Shown in pieces: positions 50,996 through 61,918 of a DNA stretch of 64,000 bases (positions are counted from its first letter, which is position 1; each line of letters begins with the position of its first letter). The notes under the pieces were generated by a model that worked only from the letters and a program-made list of their open reading frames with translations, had not been told where the DNA came from and ran no database searches. Origin of the DNA: Galeopsis tetrahit (taxonomy: Eukaryota > Streptophyta > Magnoliopsida > Lamiales > Lamiaceae); contig OY776129.1 in assembly GCA_963675135.1 (NCBI GenBank), positions 47,752,141 to 47,816,140 of the forward strand, read 5' to 3'. Made by a program: the position numbers and the translations under genes.

Positions 50996-51352
50996 AGTTA
51001 ATTGCAAATTAAATCACGACCTTTTGCTCATTTGCAATCTAATCTAAACCTTAAAAGAATTGCAAATAAATCACAAACTTTAAATATTATTGCAAATTAG
51101 ACTTCTTAGAAGTCTACTTTGTCCCTAAATCATACATTTTGATATTTAGTTTGATTGAAAAACAATATTGTTTTATTAAGGTGTTGTTATGTCATTAAGA
51201 AGTCTAAATTATGTTAGATTCGAACACAATTAAAATTGTCAAAAAGACTAAATTGCAACTATATTTAAAGTTTGTGATTTATTTGCAATTAATTTAAAGT
51301 TTAGATTAGATTGCAAAATAGGAAAAAGTTATGATTTAATTTGCAATTAACT
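50996..51352. mobile_element. MITE with ~115-bp inverted repeats
   Basis: The two ends are long inverted copies, both starting AGTTAATTGCAAATTAAATC. The arms match for about 115 bp of a 357-bp element. This is foldback/Mutator-like in form. No clear target duplication was found. Confidence 0.75.
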
Positions 51353-51365
51353 AAAATATTTATTT

Positions 51366-51625
51366 AAGGTGTTGTGGTTGATATTGAAGGTTGACTTACA
51401 ATTTATTATTAAGAGTTATTTTAATATTAATTAAATTATTTTTTCTGAAATTTTATAATTTTTTTCAAAGTTATATTTTCACATTTATTAAATGTAAGGT
51501 GTTGTGGTTGATATTGAAGGTTGACTTACAAATTATTAAGAGCTATTTTAATATTATTTAAATTGTTTGTTTTCGAAATTTTATAATTTTTTTGAAAGTT
51601 GTTTTCATATTTATTAAATGTCAAC
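51366..51625 (+). repeat. 130-bp tandem duplication
   Basis: AAGGTGTTGTGGTTGATATT starts at 51366 and again at 51496; the two copies have diverged moderately. It resembles part of the 657-bp unit (GTGTTAGTGGTTGATATGAA). Confidence 0.8.
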
Positions 51626-51937
51626 GTCGAATTTCTTTTGATTCTCACAAATTTTCTTTGAAATTTACTTTATAAAATTAACTAACACAAGTGTAATTAT
51701 TTTGTATAATTCAAAATATTATATTAGTTAAACTTTTATATTATAATACAACGTTATAATAAATATAATTGAAAAAAATGTTAGATTTTTTTAACAAAAT
51801 AATTACTATAATTCTGCGAAATCATTTATTTTAAATATAATTATAATAATTTATCATATAAAATAAAAATATGAAAAATTAAATTAAGTAAATAAATAAA
51901 AATTTATTATTAAATATTTAAAATTATATTTTAAATT

Positions 51938-51952
51938 CCGTGTAATACACGG
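51938..51952 (+). other. Hairpin CCGTG-TAATA-CACGG, Helitron-like end
   Basis: A short GC-rich hairpin in AT-rich DNA, as found just before the 3' end of plant Helitrons. The gypsy LTR begins at the next base, so a following CTRR terminus cannot be seen. Confidence 0.35.
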
Positions 51953-52677
51953 TGATGTGCCAAAAATTGCACGGATGGATTAGATATCCTTGGAGTCAGA
52001 TATCCGAATTCCCGAACACGTATGAATGATCCGAGTATGCTGCTTCCTTTGAAATGATCTTCTAGCATCTGCAAAAGACACGCCGGAGGGGAGTCCGGCG
52101 CGGACACTCCGATGCCTAAGTCAGTATAGGTGATTTAAGGCGTGGTAAGGACAAGAAAGTCCCTCGATTATCGACAAGGCTCTTGGAAGAGATCAGAATA
52201 ATTATGAGCAGCTTAGTAAATTGAGTAAAGTTAGAGATCGTAACCTGAAAATGTACCTCGGTTTACCTATTTATAGAGAACTCCCACCTAAGAGGAAGTT
52301 AGGTTTTCCTTCTCTTTCGGTCCTGCACTTTGGACTCGACCCTACTACATTGACAGGGTCTTCCATTCTCTCACTCCCTGAAAAACCGCCTCCACTCCCC
52401 CTAGTGGACTCCATCCGCTGAGATAGAGGAGGAACGAGTCTTCCTTCATCCAATCTCGGGCCGTTTCGTACGGGATCCTCCTTAAATCTTCGGTCTACTA
52501 ATTCTTATCAGGATTAGGTCTTCCTGATATCTCTCCCCTGGGTGGAGCTCCCTCCGGAGGGACATCCGGAAGAGATTCTTTATTCAAAGAGTATTCCTTA
52601 ATCCCCTATCTCCTCATTTATCTTATCCTCTATACACGTGTCGACTTCTTATGAAATGACAATTTTAGGCCGCATCA
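51953..52677 (-). repeat. 3' LTR (LTR-A) of the host gypsy element
   Basis: 725 bp. On the minus strand it begins TGATGCGGCCTAAAATTGTC and ends TTTTTGGCACATCA. The promoter motif CTATAAATAG reads on the minus strand near 52278. It differs from LTR-C (57229-57953) at about 16 positions by my hand comparison. Confidence 0.92.
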
Positions 52678-52692
52678 TCTACTCCCCCTACT
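52678..52692 (-). other. Polypurine tract of the host gypsy element
   Basis: On the minus strand AGTAGGGGGAGTAGA directly precedes LTR-A. The nested element has the same tract before LTR-C. Confidence 0.85.
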
Positions 52693-53122
52693 CTCATAAA
52701 GTGATTATATCTTTTGTGAGAGTAAGAAATTCAAGCGAGTTCAGCATAGGGGCATTTCTGGAGAAACGTGTTTTATTCTGGCTTCGGAGAGGAGTTTAAA
52801 AAGTACTTTCCTTCGGAGATTTTTCCCGCCCTCAGTTCTGAAAAACGCTTCGATTTCTGCGCCTGGGTCCCACACAGTCGCAATTTTCTCTCTCTTGCTA
52901 GTTTCTCGAGGAGAAGCCTCGATTCTAACCCCCTTTTTCTTACTCACTTCACGCAATCCTCTTTCGAATTTCATCTTCTCGAAAGTTCTCCCGTTACTTC
53001 CTCTTTTCTTCAGGCGTCTTCTTCCCCAGGTTTCCTCGTCGCCGGTCGCCCAGTCCGACTTCGTATTTCTCCCAACAAGGTAACCTAGCTATCTTCTTTT
53101 CTTTTTTAACACTACTTAGTCA

Positions 53123-55302
53123 ATGTCTCACCCTTCTCCCCCACCTGAATCTTCTGAACCAAATCCTTCCGAATCAACCCCGTTTCCGATGGGGAGCCCT
53201 GAAAATAGGATTTCGACTTCTTCTCTAATCAATGATACCCATCTAGCCACTCTTATTCAGGCCCAAATCTTTCCGCCGGAGTACACCCTCCGAATTCCTC
53301 GCTCAGATGAACGCCCCAATTTTCCTGAGCCTCGAACCCTAGCTTTTTTCGAAGCTCAAATTAGGGCAGGTCTTCGATTTCCTGTTCACCCCTATTTGGC
53401 CTCCATATCTACTCGCATGCAAATCCCTCTCAATCAATTCACAGCGAATGCTATCCGCAGTATGATAGGGTTTTACATTTTGATGAAGGGGAATGGCGGT
53501 GAGCCTTCTGCCGAATTATTTTTGAGTCAACACTCTTGCAAGTTGAACGACGGCTTCTTCTATGTTTGTGGGAGAAGGTCTCGTGCTTGCAGGTTCATGA
53601 CAAAGCTTCATGAAGAAGAATCATCTTGGAGGGATTATTACATTTTTGTGTCTAACCCCTCTGATTGGACCTTTCCCCACGAACGCTGGTTATATCATAA
53701 CCCAGGAGTGCCTCTTCCTCCCCTGAAAACTTACTCTGCTTCCAACTATACTGTTATGACTAATCTCAATGCTCATGTCCGCCAACACGATTTTTTTGAT
53801 GTCCTTGGTATCTGCAAAAACCCTCGCATCCTCTCTCATTTTGGATTTTGTCCTCAGGATTTTCCCTTAGAATCTCGAGATGGTAAAAAATTCCTTGTTC
53901 TTGTATTTCGCTTTTTGCATGTGGCTTATTTTTCTGAATTCTGAAAATTTCTTGGTTACCTACAGCAATGAGCTGGTTGACTCACATTTCGTGGGATGCC
54001 CCTGCTCTTGGAATGGTGAAGGCACCTACAACAGCTGTCCCTGAAGACCTTCCTAAGGCTCCTCAATCCTCTGTTCCGGCTCTAGAGAGTTCTGTAAAGA
54101 CCCCAGCTCCAGAGAGTTCTACAAAGGCTCCCCCTCTCCCTAGCTCTTCTACCCAAGTCCCAGGCTCCGTCTCTAGGAGGACTCGCTCGGCTACAAATGC
54201 TTTCTTCTCCGACTGTGGCACTTCTAAAAAGAAGAAGGGAAAGACCGCTCGGGCTCTTGCTGAGAAAGAAGTTCCCCTTTCTACCTCCTACAAACCTCTT
54301 CAGCGTCTCATTAGCCGATGTCCTCCTCCTTCCAACACCGAGCTTTCCGACAAGCCTCTCCCTGAAGACCAACTGCTTCACGACGCTCATCTTTTTTCTG
54401 AGGTATCTCCCCTTATCTTTATGGCATCTAACTTCTTCATCTCTTAAACATTACTTCTTCTCGTCCTGCAGTTCGGCCTTGTCTACGCTAAAATATTCGA
54501 CCAGGGTGTTGAACTGGTTGCTGAGAATGAACTCCTTCGAGCTGAGGCATCCTCTTTTCAATCAACTCTTAAAGGTGTCACCGCGGAGAAGGACAAAGCT
54601 CAAAAGCGGGCTCAAGCTTTAGCTGAGGAATTGCCTCTTCTCCGGGCTCAAAGCAAGCAGGAGGCAGCTAAGATTAAGCATCTGGAAGAGGAGGTGGAAC
54701 GGATGGGGACAGAGATGAAGCAGATGGAGCGTGAACTGCCGGATGTCGGAGTGCAGGCCTGCATCAAATCTCTGTTTACCTCTTCTTTGGGTCAAGAATT
54801 TCTAGGGACTCTCCATACTCAATGGCTGTCCAGCTTCTTAAAGAGCTCAAGCTTCCTATGCACTATGGGGCCAGATATTCCTCACTTCATCGATCACGGC
54901 TTCAGCAATGCCGTGGCCGAGCACTCAGCCCCAGGATTTGATGGGACCTACTCTCGTGCCTTCCGTCTGGATAAGCTTACTCCTCCCCCTAAATTCTTAG
55001 GGAATCCAACAAAAAGTGCTGACAGCCCTTGGTGGTTACCTGAAATGAGTCAGGCTATTGCCAATCTGCAGGCGGTCAAGGTGGGTATGGCTGAGCTGGA
55101 GCCTTTGGAACAATTAGTCTATCCTTATGCCTCTGCTCCCGGGAATGAGGTGAAAGCAAATGATGGAAAGGGTGCTGAGGCTACCCCAGGAGGTGAAGAG
55201 GGCCCAGAGGAGGGTGGAGGATCTAGCAGTCATGCTGCTGTTGAGGAAGCTGCCATCGAAGGAGCTGTGGTCGAGGGAGTTGCTGTTGAAAAGGCAGCTT
55301 AA
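53123..55302 (+). CDS. Accessory protein of gypsy element (putative gypsy-type transposon domain), spliced
   Basis: Three exons, 53123-53882, 53966-54402 and 54472-55302, join in frame through GT-AG introns of 83 and 69 bp to give 675 aa without a stop. Residues about 60-250 resemble the plant 'putative gypsy type transposon' domain (PF04195-like: HPYLASISTRM, then ANAIRSMIGFYILMKG). Exon 2 encodes a Pro/Ser-rich linker with a basic KKKKGK stretch, possibly a nuclear signal. Residues about 410-490 form a heptad-rich coiled coil (LEEEVERMGTEMKQMERE), and the C terminus is Ala/Glu/Val-rich. It reads opposite to pol, starting 446 bp inside the 3' LTR. The role of such proteins is unknown. The start is the first ATG after the leader, and a second copy of its first ~80 bp lies inverted at about 56697-56777. 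Splicing is predicted, not shown. Confidence 0.78.
53883..53965 (+). other. Predicted intron 1 of the accessory gene
   Basis: GTAAAA...CTACAG, 83 bp, phase 1. Reading through would end the protein at 53944. Confidence 0.7.
54403..54471 (+). other. Predicted intron 2 of the accessory gene
   Basis: GTATCT...CTGCAG, 69 bp, phase 0. It contains an in-frame stop if retained. Confidence 0.72.
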
Positions 55303-55754
55303 AATTCATGTTTCTGTGGTCATAACAAACATTTTACCTTTCTTTTGCTACACTCTTTTAATTTCTGCTCATGATACTTGTTTTTCTCATAGTTTGTAGG
55401 GGACCCCACACTCCTGGATATGTGGGGGCTTTTTGTGATGATCGTATTAGCTTCGTACTATCTGTTTGTTGGCTTGTTTTTTCTTTCTTGCTTACATGGG
55501 CAGCCTATAAGACCAGTAAAGACCATGATGGAGGTGTGCTCTTTTCCTTCACCCTTATTGGTCTTGTAGGTTGCACCACTATTGTCTCTTGGTTACATAT
55601 CCTTCGAATAATTTCCTCACAAAATTCAGGAAGTCTCTCACCCTTTCAAGGGATCGCCTCTAATTTCAGGTGGCTCGAGGAGGTTTTCTCCGGCTTCTAG
55701 GCTTCTGTCTATCTTTTCTTTCATTTTGTAGATAGAATCTTGGCGACTGATTTT
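55303..55754 (+). other. Region between the accessory gene and the repeat spacer
   Basis: Probably the accessory gene's 3' untranslated region. A hydrophobic 109-aa frame (55371-55700) is present but has no known relatives that I recognise. Confidence 0.45.
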
Positions 55755-55947
55755 GTTTCATGAAAATTTTGTTTTCTAAGTAACCCTCTTAGGTTTGGAT
55801 TATGGGGAGATGCTCTCCAACTTTCCTTGGCCTCTAGGCCTCTGAATGTCTCTCATTCTCAAAAGATTTTGGTTCATAAAATCTTTCTTTCATTAGATAA
55901 CCTTTTTAGGTCTCCAGTATGGTGAGGAGCTCTTCAGCCTTTCTCGG

Positions 55948-56674
55948 TGATGCGGCCTAAAATTGTAATGGCACAAGAAGTCGACACGTGTATAGAGGAT
56001 AAGATAAAAGAGGAGATATGGGATTAAGGAACACTCTCTGAATAAAGAATCTCCTCCGGAGGTCCCTCCGGAGGGAGCTCCACCCGGGGAGAGATATCAG
56101 GAAGACCTAATCTTGATAAGAATTAGTAGACCGAGGATTTAGGAGGAGTCCCATACGAAACGGCCCGAGATTGGGTAAAGGAAGACTCATTCTTCCTTTA
56201 TCTCAGTAGATGAAGTCCACTACGGGAAGTGGTTCCGGTTCTTCAGGGAGTGAGAGAGTGGAGGACCCTGTCAACACAGCAGGGCCGAGTCCAAAGTACA
56301 ACTCAGAAATAGAAGGAAACTCTAACTTCCTCTTAGGTGGAAACTCTCTATAAATAGGTAAACTTGGGTACATTTTCAGGTTACGATCTCTAACTTTACT
56401 CGATTTACTACGCTGCTTACAAACAACATTCGATTTTCTTTGAGAATCTCATTGATAATTAAGGGACTCTTCAGTCCTTGCCATACACTGAATTACCGAT
56501 ACTGACTTGAGCGTCGGAGTGTCCGCGCCGGAGTCCCCTCCGGTGTGTCTTTTGCAGGTTCTTGGAGGATCATTCCAGAGGAAGCAGTGTACCCGAATCA
56601 TTCGTGCGCGTTCGGGAATTTAGATATCTGATCCCAAGGATATCTAATCCATCCGTGCAATTTTTGGCACATCA
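55948..56674 (+). repeat. LTR-B, 5' LTR of the nested element
   Basis: 727 bp, TGATGCGG...GCACATCA. It differs from both LTR-C and LTR-A at many positions and by small indels (for example TGTAATGGCACAAG against TGTCATTTCATAAG). Confidence 0.9.
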
Positions 56675-56676
56675 AC

Positions 56677-56693
56677 TGGCGCCGTCTGTGGGA
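56677..56693 (+). other. Primer-binding site of the nested element
   Basis: TGGCGCCGTCTGTGGGA, two bases after LTR-B. TGGCGCC is a common plant gypsy binding-site start. Confidence 0.8.
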
Positions 56694-56696
56694 AGT

Positions 56697-57228
56697 TGAA
56701 ATCCTATTTTCAGGACTCCCCATCGGAAACGGAGTTGACTCGGAAGGATTGGGTTCAGAAGATTCAGGGTGAGACATTGACTAAGTAGTGTTAGAAAAAG
56801 AGAAAAGAAGATAGCTAGGTTACCTTGTTGGGAGAAATACGAGGTCGGACTGGGCGACCGGCGACGAGGAGGCCTGGGGAAGAAGACGCCTGAGAAGAAA
56901 ATAGAAAGTAATGGGAGAACTTCCGAGAAGATGAAATTTGAAAGAGGATTGCGTGAAGTGAGTAAGGAAAAGGGGGTTAGGATCGAGGCTTCTCCTCGAG
57001 AAACTAGCAAGAGAGAGAAAATTGCGACTGTGTGGGACCCAGGCGCAGAAATCGAAGCGTTTTTCAGAACTGAGGGCGGGAAAAATCTCCGAAGGAAAGT
57101 ATTTTTGAAATTCCTCTCCGAAGCCAGAATAAAACACGTTTCTCCAGAAATGCCCCTATGCTGAACTCGCTTGAATTTCTTACTCTCACAAAAGATATAA
57201 TCACTTTATGAGAGTAGGGGGGAGTAGA
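56697..57228 (-). pseudogene. Inverted copy of the accessory-gene start and leader
   Basis: The minus strand carries an ATG at 56777 followed by only ~80 bp of accessory coding sequence before the deletion junction near 56697. The leader up to 57228 matches 52678-53122 with few changes. Confidence 0.85.
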
Positions 57229-57953
57229 TGATGCGGCCTAAAATTGTCATTTCATAAGAAGTCGACACGTGTATAGAGGATAAGATAAATGAGGAGATAG
57301 GGGATTAAGGAATACTCTTTGAATAAAGAATCTCTTCCGGATGTCCCTTCGGAGGGAGCTCCACCCAGGGGAGAGATATCAGGAAGACCTAATCCTGATA
57401 AGAATTAGTAGATCGAAGATTTAGGGAGGATCCCGTACGAAATGGCCCGAGATTGGATGAAGGAAGACTCGTTCCTCCTCCATCTCAGCGGATGGAGTCC
57501 ACTAGGGGGAGTGGTGGCGGTTTTTCAGGGAGTGAGAGAATGGAAGATCCTGTCAATGTAGTAGGGCCGAGTCCAAAGTGCAGGACCGAAAGAGAAGGAA
57601 AACCTAACTTCCTCTTAGGTGGGAGTTCTCTATAAATAGGTAAACCGATGTACATTTTCAGGTTACGATCTCTAACTTTACTCAATTTACTAAGTTGCTC
57701 ATAATTATTCTGATCTCTTCCAAGAGCCTTATCGATAATCGAGGGACTTTCTTGTCCTTACCACGTCTTAAATCACCTATACTGACTTAGGCATCGGAGT
57801 GTCCGCGACGGACTCCCCTCCGGCGTGTCTTTTGCAGGTGCTGGAAGATCATTTCAAAGGAAGCAGCATACTCGGATCATTCATACGCGTTCGGGAATTC
57901 GGATATCTGACTCCAAGGATATCTAATCCATCCGTGCAATTTTTGGCACATCA
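57229..57953 (+). repeat. LTR-C, 3' LTR of the nested element
   Basis: 725 bp. It is nearly the same as the host's LTR-A in reverse, about 2% different by hand comparison, and clearly more distant from LTR-B, its own partner. Confidence 0.92.
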
Positions 57954-58490
57954 CTCGGCCTCTGGGCCTCTAAGTGTTTCTCACTTTCATTCTTAAAAGA
58001 TTTTGATTCGTAAAATATTTCTTTTCATTAAGTAACCCCTTTGGGTCTCAAGTATGGTGAGGAGCTCTTCAGCCTTTCTCCGCCTCTGGGCCTCTAAGTG
58101 TTTCTCACTTTCATTCTTAAAAGATTTTGATTCGTAAAATCTTTCTTTTCATTAAGTAACCCCTTTGGGTCTCAAGTATGGTGAGGAGCTCTTCAGCCTT
58201 CCTCGGCCTATGGGCCTCTAAGTGTTTCTCACTTTCATTCTTAAAAGATTTTGATTCGTAAAATCTTTCTTTTCATTAAGTAACCCCTTTGGGTCTCAAG
58301 TATGGTGAGGAGCTCTTCAGCCTTCCTCGGCCTCTGGGCCTCTAAGTGTTTCTCAATTTCATTCTTAAAAGATTTTGATTCCTAAAATCTTTCTTTTCAT
58401 TAAGTAACCCCTTTGGGTCTCAAGTATGGTGAGGAGCTCTCCATAGCTCATCGGCCTCTAGGCCTCTGAGTGTTTCTCACTCTCATTTTA

Positions 58491-58795
58491 TCATGTTCAT
58501 GCATCATATATTCTAATGAGAGAGAAATAATCAAAACGTGATAATCAAAACGTGATAACTCTGTATAATTCTTTTTCAAAAGGGATAAAGCTTCATTGAT
58601 TAATATCAGTTTTCAACATAGGCCATAGATAACCTACGCCGGTCTCATTAAAAACCTCTCTACGGAAAAACCCAAAGGGAAAACCCGTAAAGAGGGAAAA
58701 AGAGCTCCGGTGAAGCTACTAAATACATTAAATAGAATAGAAATTAATGCAAAAATCACAAAAATCACAAATGGTCTCAAGACCTTACATTTTCT
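58491..58795 (-). other. Non-coding region after pol
   Basis: Directly downstream of the pol stop on the minus strand. It contains a short duplicated AATCAAAACGTGAT and a GGTTTTTCCGTAGAG-type stretch. No gene was seen. Confidence 0.6.
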
Positions 58796-61700
58796 TCAAA
58801 CAAAGAACCTCTTCAAATGGCAAACGTTCCAAGGTCTGGCTATATCGACTCCCTCCATGCTCTGCAATCTATAGGCTCCTCCCTTCAGTACCTGTGTAAT
58901 TTTATAAGGCCCCTCCCAGTTGGGCTCCAGTTTTCCCGTATTCTTTAGAGCATCAGCTCTCCTTAATACCAGATCCCCTACTCTAAAGGACCTCGGAATC
59001 ACCATTCGGTCATATGCAGCTTTAATTCTACTCTTGTACCTCTCCGCGCGTACTCGAACCATCTCTCTTTCTTCTTCCATTAAATCTAGGGCCTCTCTCA
59101 TCAACTTCTCATTTTGATGTTCTTCGAACTGGGCAATCCGGTGGGATTGCAGCACGGCCTCTGGAGGTATCACCGCTGCAGCTCCGTAGACCAGCTGGAA
59201 AGGGGATTCTCCAGTTGCTGTCTTTGGGCTAGTTCTGTAGGACCATAGCACGTTATCTAACTCGTTCACCCATCCTCCGCCTATCTTCGTCAACCTCGTC
59301 CGAATACCATCCACTATGATTCGATTAGTGACTTCCACCTGTCCATTAGCTTGGGGATGAGCTATGGAAGTGAATCTCTGTACTATGTTTAGCCCTGCGC
59401 ACCATCCTCGCACATTTTATCCATTGAACTGTGTCCCATTATCAGAAACCAGTATCCTGGGTACTCCGAACCTGCAGCAAATCTGTCTTCCCAGGAATTT
59501 AATCACATTCTCCTCATCTATTGTAGCCAGAGGGGCAGCTTCGACCCACTTGCTAAAATAATCTACTGCTACTATCAAAAAATTTCTTCCTCCCGAGGCT
59601 AGGGGGAAGGCCCCCACCAAATCGATTTCCCACTTGGCGAAGGGACACGGAGAGTGCATAGCTCCCATCTCTTCCGCAGGAGTCCTTATCAAGGGACCAT
59701 TTTTCTGACATTTGGCACATTTCTTTACGAATTTTTTGGCGTCCTTCGTCATGGAGGGCCAATATAACCCGGCCCTTAAGGCTTTCTTCACCACTGTTTT
59801 ATATCCCTCATGACTAGCCGCATTTCCTTCATGAATTTCTTTGAGTGTGTACGCCGCTTCTCGGGTTGATATGCACCTCAAGTATGGTTGGGTAAACGAC
59901 TTCTTGTATAATCGCCCTCCGATAATACAGTATTTGATCCTAAGAGCTCGAGCTTCTCGGGTGGTAGGAGCATCTGCTCCTTTGGTGAGTTCCGTCCAAA
60001 TATCTTTCCTCCAATCATCTCCTTCCTCGATGGAACCAATGGGGTTTCCGAGAGCCTCTCTTTCTGCTATCACCAAGGTCACCGTTCCCTGTCCATCAAA
60101 TTCTGTGGAACTGGCGAGTTTGGAGAGGCTATCAGCTTGTACGTTCTCCTCTCGAGGAACCTGAATCACCTTACAATCTTGAAACTTGCCCATCACATCT
60201 TTAACTCGTTCCAGGTAAGCAACCATTCTGTTATCTTTAGCTGCATATTCTCCATTTACCTGTTGAACAACCAATTGGGAATCGGAATATAGAATTACCT
60301 TTAGAGCTCCCAACTCAACCGCCATCTCCATTCCTCTGATCAGAGCCTCGTATTCTGCTCCATTATTTGAAGTTATGAATTGGAATCTCACTGCAAATTA
60401 TAGGTCCTCTCCTTGGGGGCTCACTAGCACTATTCCTGCTCCGCACCCATTCACAGTTACTGAGCCATCCACATATATCTTCCATCCCTCTACCTCTTCC
60501 GGTTTGGTGGATTCTTGGATGAAGTCAGACAAAGCTTGGGCTTTTATGGCCCTCCGTGGCTCGAAGTCCACATCATATTCTTGGAGCTCTATTGCCCATC
60601 TCACCATCCTTCCCGAGAGGTCTGCTCGGCCAATAACCTGTTCCAATGAGTAATTAGTGCGGACCAGTATTTTATAAGAGAGGAAATATGGGCGCAATCT
60701 CCGCGCCGTAAATACTACGGCCAGAGCAGCCTTCTCGATTTCCGAGTATCGAGCTTCAGCTCCGTGAATGACCTTACTGACGTAATAAATAGGATGTTGG
60801 ATAGATCCCTCTTCTTTAACTAGGGTTGTGCTCAGTGAGAATTCCCCTATAGAGAGATACAGAATGAGAGTATCTCCCGAAGAAGGTTTAATCAGCTTCG
60901 GCAGTTGGGACAAGTGACGTTTCAGATCCTCGAAGGCCTTCTGGCATGTTTCATTCCACTCGAACTTGGCCCCTTTCTTGAGAATTTTGAAGAAGGGGTG
61001 ACTTTTCTCGGCGGACCTAGCTATGAATCTACTCAACGCTGTGATTCTCCCATTGAGCGTCTGGAGCTCTTTCACGTTCCTCGGTGGCTGCATGTCCAGT
61101 ACAGCCTTTACTTTAGCTGGGTTCACTTCTATCCCTCTTTGAGTAACCATGTATCCAAGGAATTTCCCCGACTTCACTCCGAAAGAGCACTTGGTCGGGT
61201 TCAATTTGATACCATTTTCTCGAATCACCTGGAAATTCTCCTCTAGGTCCTCCACATGCTGATCTGCTTTCACACTCTTGGCCAACATATCATCCACATA
61301 GATTTCCATATTTCTTCCTATTTGTCCTCGAAAGACGGCGTCAACCATTCTTTGATACGTTGCACCGGCATTGATTAATCCGAATGGCATTCGGACATAA
61401 CCAAACGTTCCACACGCTGCTATGAAGCACACTTTGGGGACATCTGAGGGGTTTAGCTGGATCTGGTGGTACCCTTGATATGCGTCCATCATACTTAGCA
61501 GCTCGAAGCCAGAAGTCGCGTCCACTAACTAGTCTATCCGTGGCAGCGGATAATGGTCTTTAGGGCATGCCTTGTTGAGGTCTCTGAAGTCAATACACAT
61601 TCTCCATTTCCCTCCCCCCTTAGGTACTAACACCGCATTAGAGAGCCATTCCGGGAATTGTACTTTCACAACATGTCCTGCCTTTAATAATTTCTCAACT

Positions 61701-61918
61701 TCTTCTTTCACAATACTATTCTTCTCAACCCCAAAGTTTCGTAACTTTTGCTTCACCGGCTTTGCCTTTGGGTCAACATTAAGACAATGTATGGCTATCT
61801 CCGGAGGAACACCTGTCATGTCAGCTGGAGAAAATGCAAATATATCGGAATTTCGACGTAATGTAGAGATTTACCTTCTCTGTCAGTTCAGGTCCCAGTT
61901 GGGTGCCTATTTTAGTTT
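58796..61918 (-). pseudogene. Ty3/gypsy pol (RT, RNase H, integrase) with in-frame stops
   Basis: From 61819 to the stop at 58796 one minus-strand frame is broken only by TAG 61529-61531, TAA 60398-60400 and TAA 59417-59419. Reverse transcriptase has YVDD at about 61300-61289. RNase H follows with YVDGS, NNGAEYEAL and SDSQL. The integrase zinc region (EIHEG, SHEG, KCAKCQ) is at about 59850-59690, and its core has WEIDLVG, SDNGTQF and the Glu after HPQANGQ. The second stop cuts RNase H and the third cuts the integrase core between its second Asp and the Glu. Upstream, 61918-61855 still reads as pol (GTQLGPELTEKVN) in another frame, so there is also a frameshift. The first two stops are one C-to-T change from Gln codons. 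There is no protease or gag; the copy is dead. Confidence 0.92.

Larger units (their letters stand above)
55948..57953 (+). mobile_element. Nested, internally deleted gypsy element of the same family
   Basis: LTR-B (55948-56674), primer-binding site, 554 bp of interior, polypurine tract and LTR-C (57229-57953) are flanked by the 5-bp duplication CTCGG (55943-55947 and 57954-57958). The interior after the binding site is an inverted copy of the host's 52678-53220, that is, the start of the accessory gene plus the tract. Gag, pol and most of the accessory gene are missing. It lies opposite to its host, so 51953-53220 and 56690-57953 form a large inverted repeat. Confidence 0.9.
55828..58490 (-). 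repeat. Tandem ~117-124-bp repeats in the pol/accessory spacer, interrupted
   Basis: Units beginning near GGCCTCTGGGCCTCTAAG start at about 55828, 55945 (continuing at 57956), 58080, 58204, 58328 and 58452. Each contains AAGTAACCCCTTTGGGTCTC and GGTGAGGAGCTCTTCAGCCT. The nested element at 55948-57953 sits in the second unit. The older units nearer the accessory gene are more diverged. Confidence 0.9.
51953..61918 (-). mobile_element. Ty3/gypsy element, 5'-truncated, with antisense accessory gene
   Basis: On the minus strand the order is pol (61918 to 58796), a tandem-repeat spacer (about 58490-55755, interrupted by a nested element), an accessory gene in opposite orientation (53123-55302), a polypurine tract and the 3' LTR (51953-52677). 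Gag, protease and the 5' LTR are missing; the copy breaks off at about 61918. Elements of the Tat/Ogre-type gypsy group often carry an extra gene between pol and the 3' LTR; assignment to that group is inference. Confidence 0.85.

Noticed and set aside
52768..53088. 106-aa frame upstream of the accessory gene
   Set aside because: It lies in the leader between LTR and ATG, recurs in the inverted copy with changed frame ends, and has no domain.
55371..55700. 109-aa hydrophobic frame after the accessory gene
   Set aside because: It has two possible membrane segments but no recognisable relatives; more likely 3' untranslated sequence.
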